Part shown: one piece after another, positions 6,189 to 14,886 of the stretch
Layout of the letters: every line of letters starts with the position of its first letter
Position numbering within the stretch: position 1 is the stretch's first letter
DNA from: Amphritea sp.
Lineage (GTDB): Bacteria; Pseudomonadota; Gammaproteobacteria; Pseudomonadales; Balneatricaceae
Direction of reading: 5' to 3'
NCBI RefSeq assembly: GCF_016744155.1
Contig: NZ_JADGEW010000008.1
Coordinates: 84,991 to 148,990 of the forward strand
DNA length: 64,000 bases
Position numbers and translations under genes: made by a program
The notes under the pieces: model-generated
Seen by the model: only the letters and a program-made list of their open reading frames with translations
Told to the model about the DNA's origin: nothing
Databases searched by the model: none

Positions 6189-8456
6189 ATGCAGGACATA
6201 TTGGTAACGAAACGGGATGGTCGTCAGGAAACTCTGGACCTGGAGAAAATTCACCGAGTAGTTATCTGGGCCGCACACGGCCTTCAGAATGTCTCAGTCT
6301 CTCAAGTGGAATTGAAGGCACATATTCAGTTTTACGATGGCATTAAAACCGCAGATATACACGAAACACTGATTAAATCAGCTGCGGATCTAATCTCAGA
6401 AGATGCGCCGGATTATCAGTACCTGTCAGCACGTCTTGCTATCTTTCATCTGCGTAAGCGCGCTTTTGACAGCTTTGAGCCCCCACATCTGATGACCCAT
6501 GTGGCGCAGATGGTCGATGCTGGCCGTTATGATAAGCACCTGATAGAAGATTATAGCGAAGACGAGTTCAATCAGCTTAATGAATACCTTGATCACGGTC
6601 GGGATATGAACTTCAGCTATGTTGCAGTTAAGCAGCTGGAAGGTAAGTACCTGGTTCAGAACCGTGTCACCCACGAGATTTATGAAAGCCCGCAGATTCT
6701 ATATATGTTGGTATCTGCTTGCCTGTTTGCTAACTACCCGAAAGAGAGTCGCCTGGAATACGTTAAACGTTTCTACGATGCCTGCTCTCTGTTTAAATTG
6801 TCCTTGCCTACGCCAATTATGGCGGGTGTGCGAACGCCGACACGTCAGTTCAGCTCCTGTGTACTGATTGAGTCTGGCGATTCACTTGATTCGATTAATG
6901 CAACCGCGAGTGCGATTGTTAAATATGTCAGTCAGCGTGCAGGTATTGGTATCAATGCAGGTCGTATTCGTGCGTTGGGTAGCCCTATTCGCGGTGGTGA
7001 AGCTTTCCACACTGGTTGTATACCGTTTTATAAGTACTTTCAGACCGCTGTGAAATCTTGTTCGCAGGGTGGCGTCCGTGGTGGTGCTGCAACTTTGTTC
7101 TATCCGTTATGGCATCTTGAAGTTGAATCGTTATTAGTTCTTAAGAACAACCGTGGTGTTGAAGAGAACCGAGTTCGTCATCTGGATTATGGTGTTCAAC
7201 TGAATAAGCTGATGTACACCCGTCTAATCAAAGGCGGCGATATTACGCTGTTTAGTCCCCATGAAGTTCCAGGGCTATATGATGCTTTCTTTGCCGACCA
7301 GGATGAGTTTGAGCGTCTGTATGTGAAGTACGAGCAGGATGAAAGTATCCGTAAGAAGACCATCAAAGCGGTTGAGCTATTTGGTATTCTGGCTTCGGAG
7401 CGTGCATCGACTGGACGGATCTATATTCAGAATGTTGATCACTGTAATACTCACAGTCCGTTCGATCCTAAGGTTGCACCGATTAAACAATCAAATCTCT
7501 GTCTCGAGATCGCACTGCCAACGAAACCGATGAATGATATCAACGACGAGAAGGGCGAAATTGCACTTTGTACTCTGTCGGCATTTAATCTGGGAGCATT
7601 GGAAAGTCTCGATGAGCTGGAGAATCTGTCTGATCTGATCGTACGAGCATTAGACAGCTTGCTGGATTATCAGGACTATCCGATTGAAGCTGCCCGCACA
7701 GCCTCTATGAACCGTCGTACTCTTGGGGTAGGTGTAACAAACTTTGCCTATTATCTAGCGAAGAATGGCGTACGTTACTCTGATGGTTCTGCTAACGGTC
7801 TGGTCCACAAGACTTTTGAAGCGGTTCAGTATTACCTGCTGAAAGCGTCTAATCAGCTTGCTAAAGAGCAGGGCCCCTGTAAGTTGTTTAACGAAACGAA
7901 TTATGCGAAAGGCATTCTGCCGACTGATACCTATAAGCGTGAAGTAGATGAGTTCTGTGATGAACCGCTGCACTACTTCTGGGAAACTTTACGTGAAGAC
8001 ATCCGTGAGTTTGGTTTGCGTAACAGTACCCTGACAGCGCTGATGCCATGCGAGACATCTTCTCAAATTACCAACTCGACTAATGGTATTGAGCCGCCAC
8101 GCGGTTATGTTAGCGTCAAGGCCAGTAAAGACGGTGTGATGAAACAGGTGGTTCCTGATTATGCTGAACTGAAAGATGACTATGAATTGTTGTGGGATAT
8201 TCCTACCAATGAAGGTTATCTGCAGCTGGTGGGTATCATGCAGAAGTTTGTCGACCAGGCGATCTCTTCTAATACCAATTATGATCCGGCTAAATTTCCA
8301 GGTGATAAGGTGCCGATGAAGCAGCTGCTAAAAGATCTGCTTACCGCTTATAAATACGGTGTTAAAACGCTCTACTACCATAACACCCGTGATGGCGCGA
8401 CCGATCAACATGATGATATGACAGGTAGTTGTGAAAGTGGTGCCTGCAAGCTTTGA
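6189..8456 (+). CDS. nrdA: Ribonucleoside-diphosphate reductase class Ia, alpha subunit
   Basis: A 755-residue catalytic subunit that reduces ribonucleoside diphosphates to deoxy forms. An N-terminal ATP-cone (about residues 4-95) provides allosteric activity control. The catalytic cysteines are visible in QFSSCVL (about 222), NLCLEI (about 438) and LCTLSAFN (about 460). The radical-transfer pair is in LYYHNTRD near residue 730, and the C-terminal thioredoxin-reactive pair is C748/C753 in SCESGACKL. Length matches E. coli NrdA (761). The ATG at 6189 fits the family start. It is the first gene of nrdA-nrdB-yfaE, and NrdR and dATP control are expected. Confidence 0.97.
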   Translation: MQDILVTKRDGRQETLDLEKIHRVVIWAAHGLQNVSVSQVELKAHIQFYDGIKTADIHETLIKSAADLISEDAPDYQYLSARLAIFHLRKRAFDSFEPPHLMTHVAQMVDAGRYDKHLIEDYSEDEFNQLNEYLDHGRDMNFSYVAVKQLEGKYLVQNRVTHEIYESPQILYMLVSACLFANYPKESRLEYVKRFYDACSLFKLSLPTPIMAGVRTPTRQFSSCVLIESGDSLDSINATASAIVKYVSQRAGIGINAGRIRALGSPIRGGEAFHTGCIPFYKYFQTAVKSCSQGGVRGGAATLFYPLWHLEVESLLVLKNNRGVEENRVRHLDYGVQLNKLMYTRLIKGGDITLFSPHEVPGLYDAFFADQDEFERLYVKYEQDESIRKKTIKAVELFGILASERASTGRIYIQNVDHCNTHSPFDPKVAPIKQSNLCLEIALPTKPMNDINDEKGEIALCTLSAFNLGALESLDELENLSDLIVRALDSLLDYQDYPIEAARTASMNRRTLGVGVTNFAYYLAKNGVRYSDGSANGLVHKTFEAVQYYLLKASNQLAKEQGPCKLFNETNYAKGILPTDTYKREVDEFCDEPLHYFWETLREDIREFGLRNSTLTALMPCETSSQITNSTNGIEPPRGYVSVKASKDGVMKQVVPDYAELKDDYELLWDIPTNEGYLQLVGIMQKFVDQAISSNTNYDPAKFPGDKVPMKQLLKDLLTAYKYGVKTLYYHNTRDGATDQHDDMTGSCESGACKL

Positions 8457-8558
8457 TGCTGGCAGCACGAACTGTGTGAAGAATTCCAGGCCGGTGTGTC
8501 ACAACCGCCGGTCGTTAGTTTTGTCACCCTGTAATCAGGGCAAGAGTATCGAGACGAA

Positions 8559-9689
8559 ATGCTATATTCAACGTTTGATCCAACTTTCAATGATGCCACT
8601 AAAGAACCGATGTTTTTCGGTCATAGCGTCAACATCGCCCGTTACGATAAACAGAAGTACCCGATTATTGAAAGGCTGATTGAAAAGCAGCTTTCTTTCT
8701 TCTGGCGTCCTGAAGAGGTTGATCTGTCGACCGATCGTAAAGATTTCATGGTGATGCCAGAACATGAGAAACATATATTTCTCAGTAACCTGAAATATCA
8801 GACCCTGCTTGACTCTGTGCAGGGGCGTTCGCCTAATATCGCTTTTTTGCCGATAGTTTCTTTGCCTGAACTGGAAACCTGGCTGGAAACCTGGTCCTTT
8901 AGTGAGACTATCCATAGTCGTTCATATACTCACATTATCCGTAATATCATGACGGAACCGGCTGATGTATTCGATGAGATTGTGACTAACGAAGAGATCG
9001 TTAAACGAGCCAAGAGTGTTACCAAACTGTACGATGAATTCATTGAGATAATGACTATTTACATGATTCAGGGGGCTGGTCAGCATACTATCGATGGTAA
9101 GACCTACGATGTCAGCATGCGAACCCTGAAAACCAAGCTCTATCTGACCTTAGTCTCTGTAAACGTACTGGAAGCGATCCGTTTCTACGTTAGTTTTGCC
9201 TGTTCTTTTGCCTTCGCAGAGCGCGCGATTATGGAAGGTAACGCTAAGATCATTAAATTGATTGCCCGGGATGAAGCACTGCACCTGACTGGTACGCAGT
9301 TTATGTTGAATGTATTGGCCTCCGGTGCCGACGATCCTGACTTTAAAGAGATTGCCAAAGAGTGTGAACCACAGGTTTATGAGATCTTTAGAGAAGCGGC
9401 TGAGGAGGAAAAAGAGTGGGCTGAATATCTCTTCAAAGATGGTTCTATGATCGGTCTTAATGCTCGTATTTTGGCTGACTATGTTGAATATATTACTAAT
9501 GTGCGGATGAAAGCGCTGAACTTGAAAGAGATTTTTCCGGCTAAGCAAAATCCGCTACCATGGATGAATGCGTGGCTGGTCAGCGATAACGTGCAGGTTG
9601 CACCGCAGGAAGCTGAGATCAGCTCGTATCTGGTAGGAGCGATTGATAATGAAGTGGCAGATGACGACTTCGACGATTTCGACCTCTGA
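8559..9689 (+). CDS. nrdB: Ribonucleoside-diphosphate reductase class Ia, beta subunit
   Basis: A 376-residue radical-generating subunit that partners NrdA. The di-iron and tyrosyl-radical residues stand in the usual order: the Asp in VDLSTDRKD, then Glu, His and Tyr in [11 protein letters not shown] (about residues 111-121), with further Glu/His ligands in the SFAFAE and DEALHLTGT segments. Length equals E. coli NrdB. It begins 102 bases after nrdA in the same direction, and the next small ferredoxin gene starts 25 bases after its stop. Confidence 0.97.
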   Translation: MLYSTFDPTFNDATKEPMFFGHSVNIARYDKQKYPIIERLIEKQLSFFWRPEEVDLSTDRKDFMVMPEHEKHIFLSNLKYQTLLDSVQGRSPNIAFLPIVSLPELETWLETWSFSETIHSRSYTHIIRNIMTEPADVFDEIVTNEEIVKRAKSVTKLYDEFIEIMTIYMIQGAGQHTIDGKTYDVSMRTLKTKLYLTLVSVNVLEAIRFYVSFACSFAFAERAIMEGNAKIIKLIARDEALHLTGTQFMLNVLASGADDPDFKEIAKECEPQVYEIFREAAEEEKEWAEYLFKDGSMIGLNARILADYVEYITNVRMKALNLKEIFPAKQNPLPWMNAWLVSDNVQVAPQEAEISSYLVGAIDNEVADDDFDDFDL

Positions 9690-9714
9690 GGCTGAAGGAC
9701 CTAAGGAACAGGTG

Positions 9715-9981
9715 ATGTCTGGAATTCCAAGAATAAAAGTTAATCATTACAGTACTTTTTTCTATCAGTATGAGTTTTCTCTACTGGATGCGCTTGAGGC
9801 ACAAGAGATTCCCGCACCTTATAACTGCCGTGGTGGTTACTGTGGTTGCTGCCGGGTTCGCCTGATTGAGGGCGAAGTTGAAGAGGTTCAGGATGCGCTA
9901 TATGACACCGTGGGTGATGAAATTCTGGCTTGTTGTATGAAACCAGTTTCCCATGTCGAGATAGAAATACCAGAAGATTAA
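9715..9981 (+). CDS. yfaE: 2Fe-2S ferredoxin for NrdB maintenance
   Basis: An 88-residue plant-type ferredoxin. The cluster cysteines lie in a CRGGYCGCC segment, C-x4-C-x2-C, with the fourth in the distal LACC. YfaE of E. coli reduces the NrdB di-iron centre to regenerate the tyrosyl radical, and the position directly after nrdB supports the same role. I place the start at ATG 9715 because an AAGGA site lies seven bases upstream; the frame is open back to 9643, but that would overlap nrdB without a ribosome-binding site. Confidence 0.85.
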   Translation: MSGIPRIKVNHYSTFFYQYEFSLLDALEAQEIPAPYNCRGGYCGCCRVRLIEGEVEEVQDALYDTVGDEILACCMKPVSHVEIEIPED

Positions 9982-10446
9982 ACTCATTTGGAACCTTTAG
10001 GTTACATGATTGATAATGAGCGGTTACCTACGTGGGTAATCGCGCTATCCTGCGAAAGTTCTTCACAGCCTTCTAAGCTTTTCCTTAAGTCTATAGATTG
10101 TGCGATGCACAGGACTTAGATCGTTTCTGTGGTGGCCGCTAAGTGATTGAAAGATAATAGACTATATTTTATACAGCTGCTTTTCTAAACAGATCGCTGA
10201 AGTCCTTATATACCGTGCCTCAGGGCAGGTTGTAAAATAGTAATGCACTGACTTATCCACAGAAAATGTGCATTTTATAATGCTTGATACGTGGCTGTTT
10301 TTCTGGGTTTTTTATTCGCAGAGCAGCGTTAATAGTTTTATCAATTCGATCGATTCTGTGAACTGATCTCTAAACTCCGGTAGAATCACCGGTATAAGAC
10401 TGAAATTGATTTTCCAGGCAGATGTTGCTCTGAGAGAGATGGGAAT
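9982..10446. other. Intergenic region with hairpins, no gene seen
   Basis: This 465-base gap after the nrd operon holds no open frame worth calling. It contains a short AACCT/AGGTT inverted repeat near 9989-10002, a nested hairpin at about 10086-10118 (AAGTC/GACTT arms around TGTGC-GAT-GCACA), and a consensus DnaA box at 10253. No clear U-tract terminator for nrdA-nrdB-yfaE was found. Confidence 0.4.
10253..10272 (+). promoter_or_regulatory. Consensus DnaA box inside a 20-base repeat
   Basis: TTATCCACA at 10253-10261 is a perfect strong DnaA box. The full 20 bases are identical to 13109-13128. The box lies alone in an AT-rich gap downstream of the ribonucleotide reductase operon. Confidence 0.45.
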
Positions 10447-10584
10447 ATGAACAAAAAGAAGAAAATTAACTCGATACTGAGAAAGCGAGCGAAGCGAGTG
10501 TCAGATCGCTTAAAGATTTCAAATAAACCTCGTTATGTTTCAAAAGCTGAAAGGGAACGTTTGGCTGAACAGGCCGAGGCATGA
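10447..10584 (+). CDS. DUF2986-like small basic protein
   Basis: A 45-residue gene: ATG 10447, TGA 10582-10584. The product begins [17 protein letters not shown] and continues with a [16 protein letters not shown] tail. That resembles the DUF2986 family as I remember it, which has a lysine-rich N-terminus followed by a P-x-Y-[IV]-S-K-A-E-R segment. Its stop codon overlaps the next start in an ATGA, so the two proteins are probably translationally coupled. Function is unknown; the charge suggests nucleic-acid or ribosome contact. Confidence 0.7.
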   Translation: MNKKKKINSILRKRAKRVSDRLKISNKPRYVSKAERERLAEQAEA

Positions 10585-10859
10585 GCGAAGCACAAGGAAC
10601 GGGCTCTCAACAGCAGAGCGCTCAGAAAAATAACCCATTACATGGGGTTACTCTGAAGCAGGTGGTAACCGAGCTTGAGGCTGAATATGGTTGGCAAGAG
10701 CTGGCTTCACGCATCGACATTCGTTGTTTCAAAAGTGATCCCAGTATTAAATCGAGTCTGAAGTTTTTACGTCAGACACCCTGGGCCCGTGAAAAGGTTG
10801 AGGGGTTGTGGATACGCCTACAGGAAAGTAAAAAAATCTGGGGATCTCCTGTAGAGTGA
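10581..10859 (+). CDS. VF530 family (DUF2132) DNA-binding-type protein
   Basis: A 92-residue protein matching the VF530/DUF2132 family: [21 protein letters not shown] (split across residues 17-37), then RIDIRCF, then [22 protein letters not shown]530 of Vibrio fischeri has a small helical fold annotated as DNA-binding. The start overlaps the stop of the DUF2986-like gene by four bases. About 16 poorly conserved residues precede the domain. Biological role unknown. Confidence 0.82.
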   Translation: MSEAQGTGSQQQSAQKNNPLHGVTLKQVVTELEAEYGWQELASRIDIRCFKSDPSIKSSLKFLRQTPWAREKVEGLWIRLQESKKIWGSPVE

Positions 10860-10893
10860 GAGTCTGATTATCTCATTCATCTACTGTGTTTAT

Positions 10894-11940
10894 CTAATCC
10901 GGCTTGGTTACAGGGTAGTCTTGGCCTTGCCAGGAGTTAAATCCCCCGTCGAGCGCTACTGCTCTATCAAACCCTAGTTCTTTAAGAGTTGCTGCAGCAA
11001 GAGTGGATATTTTTCCATACTCACAGTAAGTCACGATCCTTAGCATTGGATTTGGCAAGAGCTCATTAACTTTAAGTTCCAGCTGTCCCCGTGGAATGTT
11101 AATTGCACCGGGAATATGCCCCTCTAGAAAAGCTTGCACCTCCCTGACATCGAGCAAAATAAAGTCCGCTGATTTTGAATTTACTCTCTTTGCTACTTCA
11201 GTTAATGACATAAAAGGTACTTTTTCAGCTGCTTCGGCAATCATCTTCGCAACCGTTTTTCCGCCGGAAAGGTTTGTTCGCAAAGCTTCGGTCAGGTGGT
11301 CTGGCATACTGAGGTTGAGGCTATTCATCTGCTTAATAAAGCCCGTTTGTTCGGTTATCTGAAGTCGCCGGTTATAGGCAAGTTCGTTAGCGATAGTAGA
11401 GTGCTTTTTGTCGCTGTAGATATGGGCGGGATAGACACGGGTATCGGGGGGTAAAAGTAATAACTTATTAAACAGGCTGTGATATAGCTTGCTGGGATCT
11501 CCTCCGGGTAGGTCACTGCGTCCTGTTCCACCTAGCAGGAGGGTATCGCCGGTTAGTACGCTGTCATTCACTACAATACAGATAGAGTCTTCCGTATGGC
11601 CAGGGGTATGCATAATCTCCAGTTTGAGGTTGCCTAATCGTATCATTTCACCGTCATTAACATGAAACGAGACAAAGGGGGCTGGGCTGCTCCGGTGCAT
11701 GATGACCGGCACTTTTAGTTGTGATGAGAGAGTCTGGCTGGCGCTGAAGTGATCGGCATGTGTGTGAGTATCTATCAGGTAATGAAGACGTAACCCTTCT
11801 TTATTCAGTAAAGCCAGGTAGTTGTCCTGCATGGATAGTTCAGGGTCAACAATGATTGCGCTGCGTAGTTCACTGCAACCGATCAGGTACGACTGACAGC
11901 CGCGTTCAGTTGCAATTTGATGAAAGACTACCGCCATCAT
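10894..11940 (-). CDS. Persulfide dioxygenase-rhodanese fusion
   Basis: A 348-residue protein in two parts. Residues about 1-240 are a metallo-beta-lactamase fold of the ETHE1 type, with DTHTHADH (about 57-64), a TPGHTEDS segment carrying the next His, GDTLLLGG with the Asp, and YPAH. Residues about 250-345 are a rhodanese domain with active-site Cys in YCEYGKIS. Such fusions oxidise glutathione persulfide to sulfite and transfer sulfane sulfur. The second ATG (11937) is better spaced from the GGAG ribosome site than the first. It is a lone leftward gene. Confidence 0.82.
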   Translation of the reverse strand: MMAVVFHQIATERGCQSYLIGCSELRSAIIVDPELSMQDNYLALLNKEGLRLHYLIDTHTHADHFSASQTLSSQLKVPVIMHRSSPAPFVSFHVNDGEMIRLGNLKLEIMHTPGHTEDSICIVVNDSVLTGDTLLLGGTGRSDLPGGDPSKLYHSLFNKLLLLPPDTRVYPAHIYSDKKHSTIANELAYNRRLQITEQTGFIKQMNSLNLSMPDHLTEALRTNLSGGKTVAKMIAEAAEKVPFMSLTEVAKRVNSKSADFILLDVREVQAFLEGHIPGAINIPRGQLELKVNELLPNPMLRIVTYCEYGKISTLAAATLKELGFDRAVALDGGFNSWQGQDYPVTKPD

Positions 11941-12100
11941 CTATCTCCAATAGAGTTTAAGACTCAGTATAGCAGCAGGCAATGTAGGAGATGTAAGGCT
12001 GACCCTGGAATACAGTCAGGTCTTGGGTTTTACCTTTGTATGCCTTTAATGAGTCCCTGTCTGCTGATAGCTTATTTATCCTTTTTACAAAGATGAAAGG

Positions 12101-12430
12101 CTACTCTAGAGATAGTATTTTAATAATCCTTCCCATGCGCTTTTTCATCGAAGGAGAGAGCCGGTCATAGTTATGAACTAACTGTTCTTGTTGGATGGTC
12201 AAAGGACGATTTCGATTTTTTGTACCGCACAGATACCATTCCACTGAGACGCCATAGGCTTCGCATAGACGAATGACATCATCCAGATTGCTGGGCTCAG
12301 CTCCGGTGGGAGATTCCCATTTTTTAATAGTTGAAAGCGACTTATACAGCAAAGATGCAATATCCTGTTGCGTCAGACCCTGGGTTAGCCTGGCTCGCTT
12401 CAGTCGTTCAGCTCTTTCTAAGCGGTTCAT
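12101..12430 (-). CDS. XRE-family transcriptional regulator
   Basis: A 109-residue protein with an N-terminal Cro/CI helix-turn-helix: RLKRARLTQGLTQQDIASL and SLSTIKKWE near residues 8-42. A short helix VIRLCEAYGVSVEWYL follows, and the C-terminal tail RLSPSMKKRMGRIIKIL is basic and helical. The domain resembles phage and plasmid repressors and host small regulators. Target genes are unknown. It stands alone next to a 1.1-kb gene-poor stretch, and its C-terminus lacks a peptidase domain. Confidence 0.78.
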   Translation of the reverse strand: MNRLERAERLKRARLTQGLTQQDIASLLYKSLSTIKKWESPTGAEPSNLDDVIRLCEAYGVSVEWYLCGTKNRNRPLTIQQEQLVHNYDRLSPSMKKRMGRIIKILSLE

Positions 12431-12643
12431 TATGATTGATGATCTTATAAACTGATTTGAGAGTCACTTAAAGTGTAACGCGCTTATTTCATACAAGCGT
12501 TTAAGTGTAAGCTGCTGCTACCTCTCTTTACATGTATCCCTTAGCGCTATAGATTCCTTTCTCCGCTTGGTTGTCTCTGTTGAACTTATACGCTGAACAG
12601 AAGCAAGTGGATTTCCGGTGACAGTTAAGTTGTCGTTGTCGGA

Positions 12644-12668
12644 ATGCTGCCGGGACCCCCGGCAGCAT
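12644..12668. terminator. Orphan GC-rich hairpin
   Basis: A perfect 10-bp stem, ATGCTGCCGG paired with CCGGCAGCAT around a GACCC loop, is followed only by CTTTAG. The weak U-tract makes it a doubtful terminator, and no upstream gene was identified. It could end an unannotated small RNA. Confidence 0.3.
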
Positions 12669-13108
12669 CTTTAGTTAGTCAGTTCATATCGATTACAGTT
12701 CAATGGAAGATATGAACAAGGTCCTTGCTCTTTTTAGTATCCCCATCTGATTTCTCAGACAATTTGAAAAGGCCCCAGATATTTCGCTGCGCTGTCTTTC
12801 ACACATATAAACGTTCTATTGCCCGCAGAGCACAGATCAGACTTATTAATACCTTGATTAGTAATTGCTTATTTCTGATGTCTTATAGATCAGTTGGTTA
12901 CGCGAGCCAATTGATTTAGTGCACAGCCTAAATACTTTAAAATTTATCTTGCATAAATAATAAAACGAAAGTTTGATATAAAGCTATTGAATTATTTAAC
13001 TTATTGAAAAATAAAGGAAAAATATTCATTGTCGTTTATGTGTACGATTTGTTTCAGTGCCAATAACCACGGGCGTTTTAGCCACTTGCCCCAATATTAC
13101 TAACAGAA

Positions 13109-13128
13109 TTATCCACAGAAAATGTGCA
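13109..13128 (+). promoter_or_regulatory. Second copy of the DnaA-box 20-mer
   Basis: This is identical over 20 bases to 10253-10272 and carries TTATCCACA. It is followed by CAACCACA, so the flanks differ. No array of further boxes is seen around it. Confidence 0.45.
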
Positions 13129-13272
13129 CAACCACAGCAGTTGATAACTACACTTGAAAACGCAGATAGTTATTCATATATGCTTTAAATTACTAAGGTT
13201 TGATGGGCTTTGGTAAGTCTGCTTATTTACACTGATATCGATCAATCTATGTTGACTAAAAGGTATGAAAGT

Positions 13273-13312
13273 CCTCCCTGTATAGAAATTTAAATTTTAG
13301 AAAAAAGGAGGG
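13273..13312 (+). promoter_or_regulatory. Possible Shine-Dalgarno-sequestering stem
   Basis: CCTCCC at 13273-13278 can pair with GGAGGG at 13307-13312, the very strong ribosome-binding site of the small frame at 13321. The intervening 28 bases are A/T-rich. Folding would hide the site, as in translational switches or RNA thermometers. This is a pairing observation only. Confidence 0.3.
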
Positions 13313-13320
13313 GGGTGAAG

Positions 13321-13537
13321 ATGAAGCCGAAGAGACGCAGGTCGCGTTAAGGTTGATTAATGATTAGTTTGATAACAAGGTTCATTTCCTGCTGGCAGTA
13401 GAGAAAATGAGACAGAATGCGAAGACGAATCGTGCAGTTACATAAGACAAGTGAAAGCCTATAAAGAATGGATTAAAGCAATCGGCACTAGTGATGTCTG
13501 TAACCCGTTGGGCAAAGAGCTGGTTAAATACATATAA
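13321..13537 (+). pseudogene. Probable frameshifted Rmf-like small gene
   Basis: An ATG at 13321 with an exceptional AGGAGGGGGG site encodes only MKPKRRRSR before a stop. The other frames are open in pieces. One (13376-13534, stop 13535-13537) reads AGSRENETECEDESCSY, then KAYKEWIKAIG. That resembles the end of ribosome modulation factor, where CPY is followed about nine residues later by W-[LI]-x-G-W. The N-terminus also resembles the basic start of Rmf. A rho-independent terminator directly follows on the same strand. I therefore read it as a broken or frameshifted Rmf-family gene, but similarity is weak and a leader peptide or small RNA is possible. Confidence 0.3.
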
Positions 13538-13551
13538 GACGAGACTAAAAG

Positions 13552-13580
13552 AGGTTGAAAGGGTTATTCAACCTTTTCTT
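13552..13580 (+). terminator. Bidirectional terminator between small unit and nth
   Basis: AGGTTGAA (13552-13559) pairs with TTCAACCT (13667 read as 13567-13574) around a 7-base loop and is followed by TTTCTT. On the opposite strand it overlaps the last codons and stop of nth and has a CTTTT tract, so it can serve both converging transcripts. Confidence 0.6.
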
Positions 13581-14196
13581 TAAACTCACAGAGGTCTTCA
13601 ATAAGGCAGGAACCGCAGCGAGGCTTTCGGGCAATACAGGTGTAACGGCCATGCAGAATAAGCCAGTGATGAGAGTCTATTAGAAACTCTTTAGGGATAA
13701 AGCGCATCAGCTTCTTTTCTACCTCAAGCACATTTTTACCCGGGGCTATTTTAGTTCGGTTTGAGACCCTGAATATGTGAGTATCGACGGCCATAGCCGG
13801 CTGGCCAAATGCAGTGTTCAGGACAACATTAGCGGTTTTACGCCCGACACCGGGTAGCGCTTCAAGGTCTTCCCTGTTCTCTGGAACTACAGAGTTATGT
13901 AGATCGACCAGCATCTTACAGGCTTTGATCACATTCTCAGCTTTAGCGTTATATAAACCTATTGTCTTGATATATTCTTTGAGGCCGTCCACACCCAGCG
14001 CGTAGATCGCTTCAGGGGTGCTTGCCACTGGAAACAGCTTGCGGGTTGCCTTATTTACACTGACGTCTGTAGCTTGCGCTGAGAGCGTTACAGCAACCAA
14101 TAATTCGAATGGACTGTTGTATTCCAGTTCTGTTTTTGGATTAGGGTTTGCTTCTCGCAGACGGGTAAAAATTTCGTGGCGTTTTGCGGCGTTCAT
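13564..14196 (-). CDS. nth: Endonuclease III
   Basis: A 210-residue base-excision-repair DNA glycosylase/AP lyase for oxidised pyrimidines. The helix-hairpin-helix is LPGVGRKTANVVL (about 113-125) with the catalytic Lys, and the catalytic Asp is in VDTHIFRV (about 138). The [4Fe-4S] cluster ligands follow the family pattern C-x6-C-x2-C-x5-C near the C-terminus. Length equals E. coli Nth (211). In many gammaproteobacteria nth directly follows rsxE. Here the order is kept, but about 800 bases with a small gene and repeats separate them. Confidence 0.96.
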   Translation of the reverse strand: MNAAKRHEIFTRLREANPNPKTELEYNSPFELLVAVTLSAQATDVSVNKATRKLFPVASTPEAIYALGVDGLKEYIKTIGLYNAKAENVIKACKMLVDLHNSVVPENREDLEALPGVGRKTANVVLNTAFGQPAMAVDTHIFRVSNRTKIAPGKNVLEVEKKLMRFIPKEFLIDSHHWLILHGRYTCIARKPRCGSCLIEDLCEFKEKVE

Positions 14197-14263
14197 AGCT
14201 TCCAGAATAGTAGTGATCTGATTGGAAGGTTATGTTATCCGGGACCGGAGCTTCGGGCAACTC

Positions 14264-14333
14264 CTGTACGAGGTCTGTGCTCCGCACATAGCTAGACGTT
14301 GCTATGCAACTTTCTGATAGTTAGGGAATACGT
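14264..14333. repeat. Diverged direct repeat, nth side
   Basis: This sequence carries a small GTGC-TCC-GCAC-type hairpin followed by TAGCTAGACGTT and a later GTTAG. It resembles 14717-14790, which has GGTGC-TTC-GCACC, TGGCTAGGCGTT and GTTAG at matching distances. Identity is only moderate by eye. Confidence 0.35.
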
Positions 14334-14405
14334 CGTGGTATGTATTGAAGAGTGAGTTGCTTTCAAGATCTGGATTGACCCTGAAAGTATAGAAGTGAAA
14401 AGTGC

Positions 14406-14531
14406 TTAGTGATGGTGTTCGCCTAGTAGGTTAGCGTTATCTCCTTTTAATCGCTTAGCTGCCTTTTTCTCTTTAGGTGTCAAAAGTGGTTTTTTCTTAG
14501 ACTCTTTTTTACTGTTCTTATCTTTACTCAT
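14406..14531 (-). CDS. Small lysine-rich protein
   Basis: A 41-residue product: MSKDKNSKKESKKKPLLTP, then KEKKAAKRLKGDNANLLGEHHH. I choose ATG 14531 because GGAG lies 8-9 bases upstream; the frame extends to 14603 but without a site. About 40% of residues are Lys or Arg, and the C-terminus is three His. Similar short KKPLLTPKEKRAAKK-type hypothetical proteins occur in marine gammaproteobacteria, as I recall. Function unknown; it is not part of the usual rsx-nth cluster. Confidence 0.55.
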   Translation of the reverse strand: MSKDKNSKKESKKKPLLTPKEKKAAKRLKGDNANLLGEHHH

Positions 14532-14716
14532 TTTAATACTCCAGGTAATGGTTAAATAGTTAACAAAAAAAACCACAAGCATCTGATTTAAATAGATAAA
14601 CATAACAACTGGTTTTACGTAAATTAACTATACAGTTGAGACGTTCGCGAGTGGACATAGCCGAGGCTACACAGGAGAGATTAGGAATTAGTGCAGGAAA
14701 GACAACTCATAGTAGC

Positions 14717-14790
14717 ATGTATGGAAGAGAACGGTGCTTCGCACCTGGCTAGGCGTTAGACGCCATTGCGTGGATTGTTAGAAAAAACGT
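14717..14790. repeat. Diverged direct repeat, rsxE side
   Basis: Partner of 14264-14333. The pair brackets the small lysine-rich gene and lies exactly where most relatives have a tight rsxE-nth junction. The interval between the small gene and rsxE (14532-14993) has no other gene. Confidence 0.35.
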
Positions 14791-14886
14791 ATGAGCGGGC
14801 TGTCTTGATTGTTGGCTTATCTGTATATGTCGTTATCTAAGCCAACTGTAAGTGGTTTCTTTATCGGTGAGGATTTCAACAAGGGG

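Larger units (their letters stand above)
12431..13272. other. Gene-poor AT-rich region
   Basis: No credible coding frame was found here; one 64-codon frame at 12725 lacks a ribosome-binding site and family signal. Visible items are a strong GC-rich hairpin at 12644-12668, AT-rich sequence at about 12930-13030, and a second consensus DnaA box at 13109. A TTGACT element at 13252-13257 could be the -35 of the small transcription unit that begins downstream, but I see no well-spaced -10. Confidence 0.4.

Noticed and set aside
12725..12919. 64-codon open frame
   Set aside because: No ribosome-binding site, no recognisable domain and biased composition of an AT-rich gap.
10253..13128. DnaA boxes considered as a replication origin
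   Set aside because: Only two isolated boxes, no cluster, and no dnaA, gidA or other oriC neighbours.
14717..14790. GCGTTAGAC considered as another integron core site
   Set aside because: It is part of a GGCGT-TAG-ACGCC palindrome without complementary outer arms of attC form.
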